Assembly (NCBI GenBank): GCA_009787435.1
Contig: WRFW01000115.1
Coordinates: forward strand, 1-5,760
Direction: 5' to 3'
Length of the DNA stretch: 5,760 nucleotides
Origin: Defluviitaleaceae bacterium
Lineage (GTDB): Bacteria > Bacillota > Clostridia > Lachnospirales > UBA5962
Position numbers and translations under genes: made by a program. A model generated the notes under the pieces. The model searched no databases. It was given only the letters and a program-made list of their open reading frames with translations, and had not been told where the DNA came from. Each line of letters starts with the position of its first letter. Within the stretch, counting starts at the first letter, position 1. Shown one piece after another: positions 5,345-5,760 of this stretch.

Positions 5345-5760
5345 CTATCGGTAAATACTACACCTTTTGGATTTTTAAAGCTTTTATCAATCACTTTAAT
5401 GTTTAGAATATTATTATTTATGTTTAAACATACTTCTAAAGCCCCTGCATATTCTGGTTTATGTAGGTTTGGAATTTTAATAGTTTTAAGTATAGCAGGT
5501 TCTTTTTGGTCAGGACTGTCTTTATAAAGATTAAATTTAAAGTCAGAAGTTAAATCGGCTATAATATTTACTCTATAAGTTTCATGTTGGTTAATTTGTC
5601 CAGACTGTATTAGAGGGTAAAAAGCTCTCGTTTTTTCTAATTCTTTAACTACATCAACAAAAATTCCTATATCAAAATTTATACTAGGCTTTTCAATTTG
5701 GACTAAGTCTAAACGGTTAGTCTTCGCTATAGTGGCAGCACCTAAGCTTATTAAATGTTC
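5329..5760 (-). CDS. Hsp70/DnaK-like protein, C-terminal part (runs off the window)
   Basis: The minus-strand frame is open from the window edge to TAG (5331-5329), giving the last 143 residues of a larger protein. The first residues, EHLISLGAATIAK, align with the end of the Hsp70 nucleotide-binding domain (DEAVAxGAAxxG type). A linker follows, then a segment matching the beta-sandwich substrate-binding domain: AFYPLIQSGQINQHETYRV (46-64), the DFKFNLYKDSPD strand region (73-84), IPNLHKPEYAGALEV (96-110), and NINNNILNIKVIDKS (113-127), equivalent to DIDADGILHVSAKDK of DnaK. The protein ends about 16 residues after that strand, so it has no helical lid. This fits divergent lidless Hsp70-family proteins rather than the housekeeping DnaK. 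It would have ATPase and peptide-binding roles if its N-terminal part is intact. It is probably co-transcribed with the glycosyltransferase 74 bases downstream. Confidence 0.75.
   Translation of the reverse strand, partial: EHLISLGAATIAKTNRLDLVQIEKPSINFDIGIFVDVVKELEKTRAFYPLIQSGQINQHETYRVNIIADLTSDFKFNLYKDSPDQKEPAILKTIKIPNLHKPEYAGALEVCLNINNNILNIKVIDKSFKNPKGVVFTDSMQLI

Noticed and set aside
5318..5527. A 69-codon plus-strand open frame opposite the Hsp70-like gene
   Set aside because: It lies antisense to a well-supported Hsp70-like frame, has no ribosome binding site, and its hydrophobic product is what antisense reading of this region would give by chance.

Overview
The window is AT-rich, with genes opening behind strong AAGGAG-type ribosome binding sites. 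UGA is used as an ordinary stop (it ends the cytidylyltransferase gene) and UGG as tryptophan. With a YheC/YheD-like ATP-grasp protein and a HipA-like kinase of a type I associate with anaerobic Firmicutes, this points to a low-GC Firmicute, perhaps Clostridia or Negativicutes. No ribosomal or other phylogenetic marker is present, so this is inference.

Left part (1-1565, mostly + strand). It opens with the tail of an unrecognised, cysteine-containing reading frame that an in-frame TGA interrupts at 73-75. Next is a YheC/YheD-type ATP-grasp protein (247-1350) carrying a nine-G tract that could be a slippage site. After it, 1389-1565 on the minus strand holds a coding-looking fragment with no usable start codon, apparently the 3' end of a lost gene. 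Two interrupted reading frames so close together suggest an accessory, recombining region.

Middle part (1566-3693, + strand). A compact four-gene operon encodes a HipA-like kinase (1591-2634), a 57-residue protein (2648-2821), a CMP-sugar synthetase-like cytidylyltransferase (2840-3499) and a 46-residue protein (3516-3656). The gaps are 13, 18 and 16 bases. A bidirectional terminator (3661-3693) closes it. No HipB-like DNA-binding partner is present.

Right part (3692-5760, minus strand). Converging on the same terminator are a 520-residue protein that looks like a bacterial sialyltransferase or polysialyltransferase-type GT-B enzyme with an HP motif (3692-5254) and, upstream of it, the C-terminal part of an Hsp70/DnaK-like protein that seems to lack the lid (5329 to beyond the window edge). 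The pair probably forms one transcript.

Functional reading. A CMP-sugar synthetase faces a putative CMP-sugar-using glycosyltransferase, which suggests surface-glycan or protein glycosylation. The kinase, the small proteins and the Hsp70-like protein are unusual company for such enzymes. Whether they form one system cannot be decided from this window alone.
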